Source: RYN-230 sp963723595 (GTDB taxonomy: Bacteria > Actinomycetota > Actinomycetes > Streptosporangiales > Streptosporangiaceae). From it: a stretch of DNA of 64,000 bases. The position numbers and the translations under genes were made by a program. Below are positions 17,003 to 26,636 of this stretch, one piece after another (the first letter of the stretch is position 1; the number at the start of each line of letters is the position of its first letter). The stretch covers positions 12,907 through 76,906 of the forward strand of contig CAVRRQ010000012.1 of assembly GCA_963723595.1 (NCBI GenBank). The letters are read 5' to 3'. The notes under the pieces are model-generated. The model searched no databases, was not told the origin of the DNA, and saw only the letters and a list, made by a program, of their open reading frames with translations.

Positions 17003-17910
17003 TCAGAAGCCGGTCTTGAGCGGGGTGCCGGGACGCCAGCGCCAGTCCTGCGGGGCGTCTTCCTCGGCGACCACGCGGTTGCGGATGGTGCCGAGTCCTT
17101 CGACGGAGATCTCGATGACGTCGCCCGGGATGCATCCAGACCGGTGGGGTGCGGGCGAAGCCCACGCCGCCCGGGGTGCCGGTGGCGATGACGTCGCCGG
17201 GGACCAGCCGGGTGAACGAGGAGAAGAACTCGACGGCACTGGGCACGTCGACGAGCATCAGTGACGTCCGGGCCGACTGCATGACCTGCCCGTTCAGCGT
17301 GGAACTGATGGCCAGGTCGGAGACGTCCAGCTCGTCGGTGGTGACCACCTCGGGCCCGAGGGGCATGCTGCCCTCGAAGTTCTTGCCCGCCGTCCACTGG
17401 CTGGCGGCCCGCTGCCAGTCGCGGGCGGAGGCGTCGTTGAGCACCACGTAGCCCGCGATCGCGTCCAGGGCCTTGTCGGCGGTGATGTAACGGCCGCCCG
17501 CGCCGATCACGATGCCGAGTTCGGCCTCGTAGTCGAACTTCTCGGTGAGGGCCGGCTTGACCAGGTCGGCGTACGGGCCCAGGACGCTGTCCGCGCCCCG
17601 CACGAACGCATCGGGCCAGGTGGGGACCTCGCGCCCGCCTTCCAGCGCGTGCTCGCTGTAGTTCAGGCCGAGGCAGAGGATGCGCGGCGGGGCCGGCACG
17701 GCCGGGCCGAAGTCGGCCTCCGCCACCTCGCGCCCGTCAGCGTCGGTGAGCGCCTGGATCGCATCCATGGCCGGGAGGCCCGGCCTCCAGGACATAGTGC
17801 AGCGAGGCGAAGCGCGGGTCGCCCGTGGCCTCGGCGACGTCGACATAGCCGGAACGGCCCCGGACATGCAGTCGCAGCCCGTCGGGGGTGGCAATGGTGG
17901 CGAGCCTCAC
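17003..17910 (-). CDS. Fumarylacetoacetase-family hydrolase/isomerase (two frame breaks)
   Basis: Metal-dependent enzyme of the FAH superfamily (acylpyruvate hydrolase, 2-hydroxyhepta-2,4-diene-dioate isomerase and relatives), about 300 aa. GTG at 17910 has AAGGAGA upstream and reads VRLATIATPDGLRLHV. Frame breaks near 17780 and 17145 are joined by the family text: LGLNYSEHA, EKFDYEAELGIVIG (Glu metal ligands), GYVVLNDASARDWQR, GKNFEGSMPLGP, PGDVIATGTPGGVG and, after the second break, GDVIEISVEGLGTIRNRVV. It leads the liv operon and faces the GntR regulator, so it probably acts on the imported compound, likely a product of aromatic or keto-acid breakdown. Confidence 0.87.
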
Positions 17911-18001
17911 GTGCCCGATCTCCTTCGCTGGGTGATGGCTGGGGCGGGCATCGGGCGGGGGCCGTCTGGCCGCCCTGGATTGGCGCGGATGCCCAGATTG
18001 G

Positions 18002-18011
18002 TTGTATACAG
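18002..18011. promoter_or_regulatory. Candidate GntR operator between the FAH gene and its regulator
   Basis: TTGTATACAG contains the perfect palindrome TGTATACA and resembles the T-G-T-N-N-N-A-C-A core bound by FCD-type GntR proteins. The region 17911-18219 (309 bases) lies between the divergent FAH and GntR genes and is the expected place for this site. Nothing else in it stands out except AT-rich patches near 18050-18070. Confidence 0.45.
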
Positions 18012-18219
18012 TCGGATTGGTCGGAGCATAGGTCGCGTTTCTCGTAGGCAGGTCAATAGGGTTAAGAGAAATTAACGCCCTAAGCAGGGGTCACGTTCTG
18101 GTCTCGATTGGTAGCATTGGTTGCCTGCGGTCGGCCGGTGCCCGGCAGCGGGCGCACGGCGCGGCCACGCAGCCGCGGGCGGGCAGCCCGGGCCAGCACA
18201 GGCGGAGAGAGCAACGGGG

Positions 18220-19190
18220 ATGCAGAACGCAGCAGGGGCCGGGACCCCGATGCCGGCCGATCTGAGATACCGGCTGGCCGAGCTGATCCTGGCCGAGTCG
18301 GCGCGGGCCGGCCTGGGGCCGGGCTCACGGCTGCCCACCGAGCGCAAGCTCGCGGCGGACATGGGCGCGACCCGCACGTCGATCCGGCACGCACTGGCCG
18401 TGCTGCAGGCCCAGGGGCACATCTCCCGAGAGGTCGGGCGCGGCACCTTCCTGCGGCATGACCCGGGAGCGGATGGGCACGACGCGGGGACAGCGGACGC
18501 GGGCCGGGCGGCGGCCGCGCGGACACGCTGCCGCCGGCCGACGGCGCGGTCGCCCGGCCCCGGTCGGCGGGCCCGGCCAGCGAGGCCTCCGCCGGCTTCG
18601 CGCCCGCCGACGTCATGACGATCCGGCGGCTGCTGGAGCCGCTCGCGATGCCGCTCGTCGTGGCCTGGGCGACCGCCAGCGATTTCCGGGAGATGGACCG
18701 CTGCCTGGCCGGCGGGGACCGGGCGGCCAGCTACGACGAGTTCGAGACCTGGGACCTGGCCCTGCACCGCACGATCATGGCGGCCAGCCACAGCCCCCTG
18801 CTCGGGCAGCTGTACGCGGTCATCGAGACCGCCCGGCACGGCCACTCCTGGGGCGACCTCAAGCGGCGCAGCGCGTCACGCGAGCGCCGCGAAAAATACC
18901 AGGCAGACCACGCCGAACTCGTCGCCGCGCTGCGGGCCCGGGACAGCGACCGCGCCACCGAGGCGATGCGCACGCACCTGTCCCGCGTCAATAACGATCT
19001 GTTCGGCGAGACCGCCTGCGCCGGCCCGGCCCCCCGGCCGGCCGCCGCCGGGGGGCCGGGCCGGTTGCGGCCGGGCGGGCGGCTCAGTACCCGCCACCCC
19101 CGTAGCCGCCACCGGAGCCGCCGCTCGACTTGGACGCTGACGGGCTGGGCGAGCTCGAGGACATCATCCCGCCTGGCGAGACGGCACTGA
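18220..19190 (+). CDS. FCD-type GntR transcriptional regulator (frame break between 18470 and 18615)
   Basis: Starts ATG at 18220 behind GGAGAG. The N-terminal winged helix is clear: LRYRLAELILAES, GLGPGSRLPTERKLAADMGATRTSIRHAL (shown in parts) and VLQAQGHISREVGRGTFL. After a poorly readable stretch the FCD ligand domain continues in another frame from about 18600: IRRLLEPLAMPLVVAWA, LALHRTIMAASHSPLL (metal-binding His region), KYQADHAELVAALRARD and AMRTHLSRVNNDL. The end at 19190 overlaps the convergent lipoprotein gene and may be too far; the protein proper ends near 19010. Divergent to the FAH-liv operon and probably its repressor, released by the transported acid or its product. Confidence 0.82.
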
Positions 19191-19701
19191 CCGCGGTGAC
19201 CTTGAGCGCGTGCCACACCCCGCCGAGCCCGTTGCCCTTGACCTGGCCCGGGGCACTGTCACCGGCGTACCTGTACAGCGGGTGCCCCTTGTAGGTCGCC
19301 TGGATCACGCCGTTGGCCCGGGTGATCGTGCCGAACTTGCCGACCAGCCGGAAGCCCATGGCCGCCGCGGGCTTGCCGGTGACGGGCGGCCAGGCGGTCG
19401 CGCAGGAGCCCGTGCAGGCCGAGGACATCGCGGTGTCCTTGGCGTACCAGTACAGGGTGAGGCCCTTGGCGTCGGCCAGCACCGGCCCGATGCTGGTCTT
19501 GATCTTCTCCAGCGAGGCCGCGCCCGCCGAGCTCATCCCGGAACTGCCCATCGAGCTGGAGGGGCTGGGCATGGACTTGGTGGACATGGCTGAGGCGGAC
19601 TTGGTGCCGCTCGCGGTGCTCGGTGAGGTGCTGCTGCCGCACGCGGCCAGCAGCAGGGCGGGAATGGCGAGGACCGCCGGCGCCCATCTGCGGTAATGCA
19701 T
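19084..19701 (-). CDS. Secreted lipoprotein with two Lipoprotein_15-type repeats
   Basis: 205 aa from ATG at 19701 (GGAGAG upstream). Signal peptide with lipobox LLAACGSS (Cys about residue 21), a Ser/Met/Thr-rich linker, then two copies of the repeat of unknown function found in actinobacterial lipoproteins: the first around LTLYWYAKDTAMSSACTGSC with CATAWPPV, the second around HPLYRYAGDSAPGQVKGNG with GVWHAL. The two Cys residues in the first repeat are typical. The C-terminus is a Ser/Gly tail (SSGGSGGGYGGGGY). Members are surface proteins of unknown role, sometimes near redox genes. Alone on its strand here; the promoter region 19702-19850 holds a run of five T and a TATA-rich patch. Confidence 0.85.
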   Translation of the reverse strand: MHYRRWAPAVLAIPALLLAACGSSTSPSTASGTKSASAMSTKSMPSPSSSMGSSGMSSAGAASLEKIKTSIGPVLADAKGLTLYWYAKDTAMSSACTGSCATAWPPVTGKPAAAMGFRLVGKFGTITRANGVIQATYKGHPLYRYAGDSAPGQVKGNGLGGVWHALKVTAVSAVSPGGMMSSSSPSPSASKSSGGSGGGYGGGGY

Positions 19702-19853
19702 CGTGTCTCTCCGCTCATGAGGAGGGGCGGACATATAAACCCGAGCACGTACTATCCCGCGCCGTCGTTCACCAGCGGAGCCCTTTTTCGGCTTACGACT
19801 TTATTACCGCGCCGGCGGACCGTTTCCGGGACCGGCCGCCGCGAGACCCGCGG

Positions 19854-20884
19854 CTACGCCGCGATGCGCGTGGCCAGCCAGGCCAGCGACAGCGGGTAGC
19901 GGTAGTCGATGCTCATGTGGGTGCCCTCGAACAGCTCGAAGTGGATCACCTCGTCCGGCACCCCGGCCTCGTCCAGGGCGGCCCGGAACGCCGTCGCCCC
20001 CAGATCGAGGAACCACTCGTCGTGGGTCCCGGCGTCGATCCAGATGCCGCGCAGCCCGCGGAGCGCCTCCGCGTACTGCGGTGCCATCCGGACCGGATCC
20101 CAGTCCAGCCAGCGCTGCCACACCTCCGGCCGGAGCCGGCCGGTCCGCGGCTCGAACGGCAGCTCCACCCGGCCGTCCGGGGTGGCGGAGAAGCAGGCCG
20201 ACACGCCCAGCAGCATCAGCAGGTCGTGATCGGCCTCCTTGGTGAAGGACACCCGGGAGCGGAAGTCGTCCCACCAGCGCCAGATGTCCCCGTCGTAGTC
20301 GCGCAGGTGCCGCACGGACTTGCCGAACTCGGGGATGTAGCACAGCTCGTAGAGCGAGTCCCCGGCGTGCGTGGCCAGGGCCCCGAAGAGGTCGGGCCGG
20401 AGCATCGGGGTGATCATCGCGCCGAAGCCGCCGCTGGACTTGCCCATGATGCGCCCGGTGTGCGGCGTCCGGCTGCGTGCGGTAGTGCGCGTCCACCCAG
20501 GGCACCACCTCCTCGCACAGGTAGGAGTGGTACCGGCCGGTGCCCGGGGAGTCCACGAACTGGCTGCCCCCGTAGCGCGGTCCAGGCGTCGACGTAGACC
20601 ACGATGGTCCCGGGCGCCTGACCGGACGCGAACACCGCGTCGGCGGTCTCGGTAAACGGCTGCCGGTACGGCGAGCGGTTCTGCCACATGGCCAGGTGCC
20701 CGGTGTAGCCCTGGATGACGTACACCGTCGCGTACCGCCGGGCCGGGTCGTCGTCGTAGCCGGGCGGGACGTAGACCCACAGCGGTCGCTCGTACGGATC
20801 GCCCAGCGGGTTGTCGCGCAGCAGCTCACTGGTGATCACGTGCTCGTCGATCCGGCCGGCCAGCTCGGCGGACCAGGGCAGCAT
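19854..20884 (-). CDS. Alpha/beta-hydrolase, esterase D/enterochelin-esterase type (two frame breaks)
   Basis: ATG at 20884 follows GAGGAGG. The N-terminal part reads GDPYERPLWVYVPPGYDDD and YATVYVIQGYTGHLAMW. After a break near 20580 comes SQFVDSPGTGRYHSYLCEEV then VPWVDAHYRT, and after a second break near 20465 GRIMGKSSGGFGAM with the nucleophile Ser in GKSSGG. The acid and His are in WIDAGTHDEWF and FELFEGTHMSIDYRY. Cytosolic ester or siderophore-ester hydrolases share this fold (Pfam Esterase). It is divergent from the E1 dehydrogenase gene, with a 68-base region carrying a direct repeat. Substrate not known. Confidence 0.85.
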
Positions 20885-20917
20885 GAGGCCTCCTCGGATC
20901 GTCAGCAACGGTGCCGC

Positions 20918-20950
20918 CCCTACCGTAGAGCAACCGGCCCTACCGTAGAG
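20918..20950. promoter_or_regulatory. Direct repeat in the esterase / E1 divergent promoter
   Basis: CCCTACCGTAGAG occurs at 20918-20930 and again at 20938-20950, exactly 20 bp (two helical turns) apart. Each contains the inverted element CTACCGTAG. The second copy runs into the ribosome-binding site of the E1 gene. This is the arrangement of a cooperative operator. Confidence 0.5.
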
Positions 20951-20952
20951 GA

Positions 20953-23206
20953 ATGAGCCCTGGCCAGGCGGAACGAGACGCGGTGGAGCGCCATTTCGGC
21001 GAGGTGATCGGCGCGCTGGGCGGTCATCCCCCGGACCGGCCCGGGGAGCCTCCCGCCGGGCAGCGACCCCATCCGGGACGGCTCGGCCCTGACCGGCCAG
21101 CGCGGCCTGGAGCTCTTCGACGCCCAGCTGGGCAGCCGCCACCTCGATCTGGCCGCGCGCTGGCTGCGGGCCCGGGGCGCCGGGTACTACACGATCGGGT
21201 CCTCCGGGCACGAGGGCAACGCCGGCGTCGCCGCGGCGCTGCGGATCACCGACCCGGCCCTGCTGCACTACCGCTCGGGCGCCTTCTACCTGGCCCGGTG
21301 CCAGCAGGCCACACCGCCCCGGGACGGGGTCCTGGATGTCCTGCTCGGGCTGGTGGCCGCGGCGGACGAGCCCATCGCGGGCGGCCGCCACAAGGTGTTC
21401 GGCCATCCGCTGCTGCACGTCATCCCGCAGACCTCGACGATCGCCTCGCACCTGCCCCGGGCCCTCGGCCTGGCCTTCGCCCTGGACCGGGCCGCCCGGC
21501 TCGGCCGGCCCGCGCAGTGGCCCCCGGATGCGATCGTGGCCGCCAGCCTCGGTGACGCGTCCCTGAACCACTCCACCGCGGCCGGGGCGATCAACGCCGC
21601 CGCCTACTGCGCTTACCAGCATCTCCCGCTGCCGCTGCTGCTGGTGATCGAGGACAACGGGATCGGCGTCAGCGTGCGGACGCCGCCCGGCTGGGTCCGC
21701 GCCGCGACCGGGTCCGTGCCGCGCTTCGGCTATTTCCAGGCGGACGGGTCGGATCTGGCCGCGGTGTACGACGCCGCGCTGGCCGCCTCGGCCTGGGTCC
21801 GGGAGCGGCGTTCCCCCGCGTTCCTGCACCTGTCCGTGGTGCGGTTCGGCGGCCACGCGGGCTCGGACGTGGAAACCAGTTACCGGGGAGCGGCTGCGGT
21901 GGCCGCGGACCTGGCCGCCGACCCGCTGATCGGCACGGCCCGGCTGCTGGTGAGCGCGGGCATCCTGACCCCGGCGGAGGTGTCCGCCCGGTACGAGGAG
22001 TCGCGGGGCCGGATCCTCGGCCTCGCGGCCGAGGTGGCCGGGAGCCCGCGCCTGGCCATGGCGGACCAGGTCATGGCCCCCCTCGCGCCGCATCATCCCG
22101 AGCAGGTCTGGGCCGGGGCCTGCCCTGGCCGCGGAACCAGCGCGCCGGGAGGAGGCCTTCGCCGGGCGGCTGCCCGAAGCGGCCGGCGGGCTCACCCTGG
22201 CCCAGTCCATCAACGCGGCGCTGGCCGACGCCCTGGCCGCCCGGCCCGGCCTGCTGGTGTTCGGCGAGGACGTGGCCCGCAAGGGCGGCGTGTACGGGGT
22301 GACCCGCGGGCTGGCCCAGCGGTTCGGCTCCGCCCGGGTGTTCGACACCCTGCTCGACGAGCAGTCCATCCTGGGGCTGGCCCTGGGGGCCGGCATGGCC
22401 GGCCTGCTGCCGGTCCCGGAGATCCAGTACCTGGCTTACCTGCACAACGCGGCCGATCAGATCCGCGGTGAGGCCGCGACCCTGTCGTTCTTCTCCCAGG
22501 CGCAGTACCGGAATCCGCTGGTGCTGCGCATTGCCTCCCTCGCCTATCAGGAAGGTTTCGGCGGCCATTTCCACAACGACAACGCGCTGGCCAGCCTGCG
22601 GGATATCCCTGGCCTGATCGTCGCCTGCCCGGCGCGGCCCGACGACGCGGCCGCCATGCTGCGGACGTGCCTCGCGGCGGCGGAGGCGGACGGCCGGGTC
22701 TGCGTCTTCCTCGAGCCCATCGCCCTGTACCACACCAGGGACCTGCACGAGGCCGGTGACGGGGGCTGGCTGGGCAGGTACGACCCGCCGGGGCTGTGGC
22801 CGGCTACGTCCCGGCCGGCCGCGGCCGCAGCTACGGCAACGGGCGCGACCTCACGATCATCACGTTCGGCAACGGGCTGCGGATGAGCCTGCGGGTGGCG
22901 GCCCGGCTGACCGCGGACGGGATCGGCTGCCGGGTCCTGGATCTGCGCTGGATCGCGCCGCTGCCCGAGGAGGACATCCTGCGCGAGGCCGGGGTCACCG
23001 GGCGGGTCCTGGTGGCCGACGAGACCAGGCGCACCGGCGGGGTGTCCGAGGCCGTCATCACCAGCCTGGTGGACGCCGGGTTCACCGGGAGGATCACGCG
23101 CGTTAACAGCGAGGACAGCTTCATACCGCTGGGTGACGCCGCGCAGGCCGTGCTGCTGTCCGAGGCGGCCATCGAATCCGGAGCACGCTCCCTGTTGCCC
23201 CAATAA
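20953..23206 (+). CDS. Fused E1 alpha-beta 2-oxoacid dehydrogenase (three frame breaks)
   Basis: Thiamine-diphosphate enzyme in which alpha and beta subunits are one chain of about 750 aa. Start ATG 20953. Breaks near 21035, 22130 and 22790 each swap frame without losing sense. Alpha part: YTIGSSGHEGNAGVAAALR, GGRHKVFGHP, and the ThDP/Mg motif from GDASLNHSTAAGAIN to EDNGIGVS. Beta part: VFGEDVARKGGVYGVTRGL, DEQSILGLALGAGMAG, YLAYLHNAADQIRGEA, FFSQAQYRNPLV, and the last domain with FGNGLRMSLRVAARL and RTGGVSEAVI. The family includes branched-chain 2-oxoacid, acetoin and pyruvate dehydrogenase E1. No E2 or E3 gene is adjacent. The substrate is open; branched-chain keto acids are the usual guess for fused forms. 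Confidence 0.85.
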
Positions 23207-23235
23207 TCCAGGCTGGCCCTGTCTATGCTGCTCCC

Positions 23236-24993
23236 GTGGGGATTCCGGGAATACCCAGGGGGCTTCTGGGGATCCGGCCCTGGCCCACGGCGATCCTGGG
23301 CCCCCGGCCGGAACTTGCCGACGTGCCCCGGCTGGCCGGGCGGCTACTGAGCGTGGCCGTCTCGGCAGCCCGGGGCCACGATGCTCCCGTCCGGCGGGCC
23401 CTGGCCACCCACCTCGGCCCGCGGGCCGGGGGGTGGCCGGTGATCACCGCTTCGTGGCCCGCGTTCGACCAGGTGAACGTCCAGGCGGCCGTGGACGCGT
23501 GGCTCGGGGATCCCGGTGTGCGGCACGAACTGCTCGGCCTGACCGGCGTCCGCCACGGCCACGTCGACCTGGCCGACCTGACCGCGGGCGATCTTCCAGG
23601 CTCGCCGGGCGGCGTCCCCGGAATCGGCAGCCTGACCACCGTCGCGCGCCCGGCCGGGCCGGGCGGAACGACCCTCGCGTGCGTGACCTGCGGTCTCTAC
23701 CTGGTGGAGCAGGGCGGCCAGCGCTCGGCTGTGCTGCTGCGCGGCCCCGCGGACGATGACCCGCGCGAGCCGGTCAGCCTGCAGGTCATCGCGGCGGACC
23801 AGGCGGCGGCCGGGGAGATCCTGGACCACATCCGCGCCCTGGCCACCACGCACAACGTGTACCGCGGGCAGGTGATCTCGTTCGGTGCGGACGTCCGCGG
23901 GCCGGACAGCGGCAGCGTGCTGGGGTTCCTGGACCGGCCCCAGCTCGGCCGGGCCACCGTGATCCTCCCCCCGGACGTGCTGGACGGCATCGAGCGCCAG
24001 GTCCTCGGCATCGCCCGGCACTCTGGCCGGCTCAGCGCGAGCGGCCAGCATCTGCGGCGGGGGGTGCTGCTGCACGGGCCCCCGGGCACCGGCAAGACGC
24101 ACACCGTCCGATACCTGATCGGCCAGCTGCCGCACGTCACGGCGATCGTGATCCCGGGCGGCGCACTGCGGTTCATCGGTGAGGCCTGCGCAATCGCCCG
24201 CACCCTGCAGCCCTCGGTGGTGGTCGTGGAGGACGTCGAGCAGGCGGCCGAGTCACGCGGCCCGCACGCGCCCCTCCCCCCGCCGCTGCTCCGCCTGCTC
24301 ACCGAGATGGAAGGGGTCGGCGGCGACGCCGACGTGACCTTCCTGCTCACCACCAACCGGGCCGACCTGCTCGAGCAGGCTCTGGCCGCGCGGCCGGGCC
24401 AGATCGATCACACGGCCCGGCTCCCGCTGCCGGACGCCGCGGCCCGGCGCCGCCTGCTCCGCCTCTACCAGGGCAGCCTGCGCATCAGCCGGTCCAGCGT
24501 GAGCGCGGTGGTGACCCGGACCGACGGGGTCAACGCGTCCTTCATCCGGGAACTGCTCCGCCGGGCGTCCGTGTACGCGGCCGACGGCCGCGGCGCCCGG
24601 GCCGCGGTGCTGGCTGAGGTCAACGCCCTGGCGCCGGCCGCGGCCAACGGTTCCTCCCCGCTCCGGGCCACCGGCTCCGCTGCCGGCCTGGACCATGGGG
24701 TCGTCCAGGTCCCGGGCCACGGGGCCGCCCCGGCAGAGGTCCACGGCGCCGCGGCCAACGGCGCTGTCCCAGCTGACGGCACTCCCCCGGCCAGCGGCAC
24801 TGCCCCGGCCAGCAGCCCCGCCCCGGACCAGGCTGCGCCGCTGCGGGTCAGTGCCCGGCACCTCAACCTGGCCCTGGACGAGCTGCTGGACAGCCGGCAC
24901 GACCTGACCCGCGTGCTGCTCGGCAGCCGCCCCATGCGCGGGGCGGACGCGATCATCCGGCCGGTCCTCCCCCGCCTCCGCCCCACCCGCTGA
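23236..24993 (+). CDS. AAA-family ATPase with unrecognised N-terminal domain
   Basis: 585 aa from GTG 23236, 29 bases after the E1 gene. Residues 1-230 match nothing I recognise. The AAA module follows: HGPPGTGKTHT (Walker A, about 281-288), VVVVEDVEQAA (Walker B, about 327), sensor-1 Asn in LLTTNRADLL (about 371) and ARPGQIDHT. In the last motif the usual Arg of R-P-G-R-F/I-D is Gln, so one of the two arginine-finger positions is altered. After the lid (residues to about 460) comes a tail of Ala/Pro/Gly repeats (SGTAPASSPAP) and a final helix LNLALDELLDSRHDLTRVLL. Single-module AAA proteins remodel or unfold proteins as hexamers; the target is unknown. Confidence 0.85.
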   Translation: MGIPGIPRGLLGIRPWPTAILGPRPELADVPRLAGRLLSVAVSAARGHDAPVRRALATHLGPRAGGWPVITASWPAFDQVNVQAAVDAWLGDPGVRHELLGLTGVRHGHVDLADLTAGDLPGSPGGVPGIGSLTTVARPAGPGGTTLACVTCGLYLVEQGGQRSAVLLRGPADDDPREPVSLQVIAADQAAAGEILDHIRALATTHNVYRGQVISFGADVRGPDSGSVLGFLDRPQLGRATVILPPDVLDGIERQVLGIARHSGRLSASGQHLRRGVLLHGPPGTGKTHTVRYLIGQLPHVTAIVIPGGALRFIGEACAIARTLQPSVVVVEDVEQAAESRGPHAPLPPPLLRLLTEMEGVGGDADVTFLLTTNRADLLEQALAARPGQIDHTARLPLPDAAARRRLLRLYQGSLRISRSSVSAVVTRTDGVNASFIRELLRRASVYAADGRGARAAVLAEVNALAPAAANGSSPLRATGSAAGLDHGVVQVPGHGAAPAEVHGAAANGAVPADGTPPASGTAPASSPAPDQAAPLRVSARHLNLALDELLDSRHDLTRVLLGSRPMRGADAIIRPVLPRLRPTR

Positions 24994-25023
24994 CCGCGAG
25001 CGCGCCCCCGGCCAGCCTGCGGG

Positions 25024-25158
25024 GCTGATGCGCTGATCATCGCGGCCACGGCCGAGGAGCACGGCGCGACGGTCCTGCACTACGACACGGACTACGACCG
25101 GACCGCCGCGGTCACCGGGCAGCCAGTGGAATGGGTGGCGGCCCGGCGGTCCCTCTAG
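25024..25158 (+). pseudogene. C-terminal remnant of a VapC-type PIN-domain toxin
   Basis: An open stretch of 44 codons ends TAG at 25156-25158 and reads DALIIAATAEEHGATVLHYD, then TDYDRTAAVTG and WVAARRSL. This is the C-terminal third of a PIN-domain ribonuclease: the Asp of D-x-L-I-A-A and the D-x-D-Y-D acidic pair are in place. No N-terminal acidic residue, start codon or antitoxin gene lies upstream, where the AAA ATPase ends at 24993. It is a broken toxin left behind between operons. Confidence 0.75.
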
Positions 25159-25183
25159 GAGTTCCGCGCAGCGTGCCCCGGGC

Positions 25184-26065
25184 TCAGCCCCAGCGAGGTG
25201 GCGCCAGCGCGAGCAGGTGCGCGCTGAGCGCCGCGGTCACCTCGGTGGGGGCGGACACGTTGGCCAGGTGCGCGGCACCCCGGATGACGGCCAGCCGGGA
25301 CCGCGCGATCCCCCGGGCGATCACGGCGCCGTGCCACGGCGGGGTCGACGGGTCGTCCGACCCGGAGATCACCAGCGTGGGCGCGGTGATCCGGGCCAGC
25401 GCGGGCCGCAGGTCCATGCCCGCGATGGCGTCGCAGCAGCCCGCGTACCCTTCCGGGTCTATTCCGTCGAGGGTGGCGGTAAACGCGGCCGGGACCGACG
25501 GGAACCGCGCCGCGAAGGCGGGGGTGAACCAGCGGCTCACCACCTGGGCGGCGATGGGCGGCAGGCCGCCGCCCCGGACGGCCGCCGCCCGCTCGACCCA
25601 GAGACCGGTGTCCGGGAACCAGGCGGTCGTGCAGCACAGCCCGAGGACGTCGATCCGCTCGGGCACGTTCGCGGCCAGCCACATGCCGACCATGCCGCCG
25701 AGCGACACGCCGCAGTACGACGCGTGCTCGATCCCGAAGTCGTCGAGCAGCCGCAGCACGTCCGCGCCCAGCCCGGCGAGCGTGTACGGCCCGGGCGGGG
25801 CAGGCGAGCCGCCGTGCCCGCGGTGCTCGTAGCGGAGCAGCCGGAAGTGCTCTCCCAGGACGGGGAGCTGCGGTTCCCACAGTTCCCGGGTACTGCCGAG
25901 GGAGTTGCCGAGCACCAGGACCGGTGCGTCGCGCGGCCCGTCCAGCGAGGCCGCCAGGCGCACCGGCTGGCGGGCATCCGGCGTCACCCGCCCGGCCGCG
26001 CCGACGGCCTGGCCGGCCGCCGGGCCGGCCTCACCCGGCGCCGCGGGAGCCTGCGGGTCAGACAT
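25184..26065 (-). CDS. pcaD: 3-oxoadipate enol-lactonase
   Basis: 293 aa alpha/beta-hydrolase that opens 3-oxoadipate enol-lactone to 3-oxoadipate. The nucleophile is in CGVSLGGMVG, the oxyanion turn is VLGNSLGSTRELW, YEHRGHGGS is the standard post-strand motif, SGSDDPSTPP carries the acid, and AAHLANVSAP the catalytic His. The first 30 residues are Ala/Pro/Gly-rich and may not all be translated. The start overlaps pcaG by 8 bases. It is a single-function PcaD, not the PcaL fusion with PcaC found in some actinomycetes, because pcaC is separate at 29284-29661. Confidence 0.93.
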   Translation of the reverse strand: MSDPQAPAAPGEAGPAAGQAVGAAGRVTPDARQPVRLAASLDGPRDAPVLVLGNSLGSTRELWEPQLPVLGEHFRLLRYEHRGHGGSPAPPGPYTLAGLGADVLRLLDDFGIEHASYCGVSLGGMVGMWLAANVPERIDVLGLCCTTAWFPDTGLWVERAAAVRGGGLPPIAAQVVSRWFTPAFAARFPSVPAAFTATLDGIDPEGYAGCCDAIAGMDLRPALARITAPTLVISGSDDPSTPPWHGAVIARGIARSRLAVIRGAAHLANVSAPTEVTAALSAHLLALAPPRWG

Positions 26066-26636
26066 CGAAGAAGACGGTCTCGTGCTCGCCCTGCAGGCGG
26101 ATGCTGAACTGGAACCGGGTCTGGTCGTCGGCGTCGGCGGTGGCGATGAGCGTGTCCCGCCGGGCCGGGTCGGTGACGGCGGACAGCACCGGGTCTTCCG
26201 CGTTCGCCTCCGCCTCGTCGGAGAAGTAGATCCGGGTCACCACCCGGTCCAGCAGGCCGCGGGCGAACACGGACACGTCCAGGTGCGGGGCCTCCCGGCC
26301 GCCGTCCGGGCTGGGCAGCGCGCCGGGCCGGAGGGTGACGATCCGGTAGCTGCCGTCCGGGGCGGTCGGGCAGCGGCCGAAGCCGCGGAACGCGGTGCCG
26401 TGCGCCGGCGCGCCGCGCGGGTCGCCCGGATGGGCGAAGCGGCCGTCCGGGTCGGCCTGCCACGTCTCGATCAGCCCGTCCGGGATGGGCGCACCCTCGC
26501 CGTCCAGCAGCCGCCCGGTGATCGTGATCGCCCCGGGGGTGTCCTCAGGCACCACGGTCGGGCCGTCCGGCCACGGCAGCCCGATCGACAGGTACGGCCC
26601 GACGGTCTGCGAGGGGGTCAGCGGCAGCCCGGTCAC
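26058..26636 (-). CDS. pcaG: Protocatechuate 3,4-dioxygenase alpha subunit
   Basis: 192 aa from GTG at 26636, which overlaps the pcaH stop (GTGA), the usual coupling for the two subunits. Text: LTPSQTVGPYLSIGLPW, GLIETWQADPDGRFAHP, FRGFGRCPTAPDGSYRI, ITL-like IVTLRPGALP, APHLDVSVFARGLL and RIYFSDEAEANAEDPVL. The alpha subunit has the intradiol-dioxygenase fold but lacks the iron ligands (APHLDV where beta has AHIHFS), as expected. Forms the alpha-beta oligomer that cuts protocatechuate to 3-carboxy-cis,cis-muconate. Confidence 0.95.
   Translation of the reverse strand: MTGLPLTPSQTVGPYLSIGLPWPDGPTVVPEDTPGAITITGRLLDGEGAPIPDGLIETWQADPDGRFAHPGDPRGAPAHGTAFRGFGRCPTAPDGSYRIVTLRPGALPSPDGGREAPHLDVSVFARGLLDRVVTRIYFSDEAEANAEDPVLSAVTDPARRDTLIATADADDQTRFQFSIRLQGEHETVFFDV

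Noticed and set aside
15353..17191. A 612-codon open frame on the plus strand across livK
   Set aside because: Antisense shadow of the livH end, livK and FAH genes, which have clear family motifs on the minus strand.
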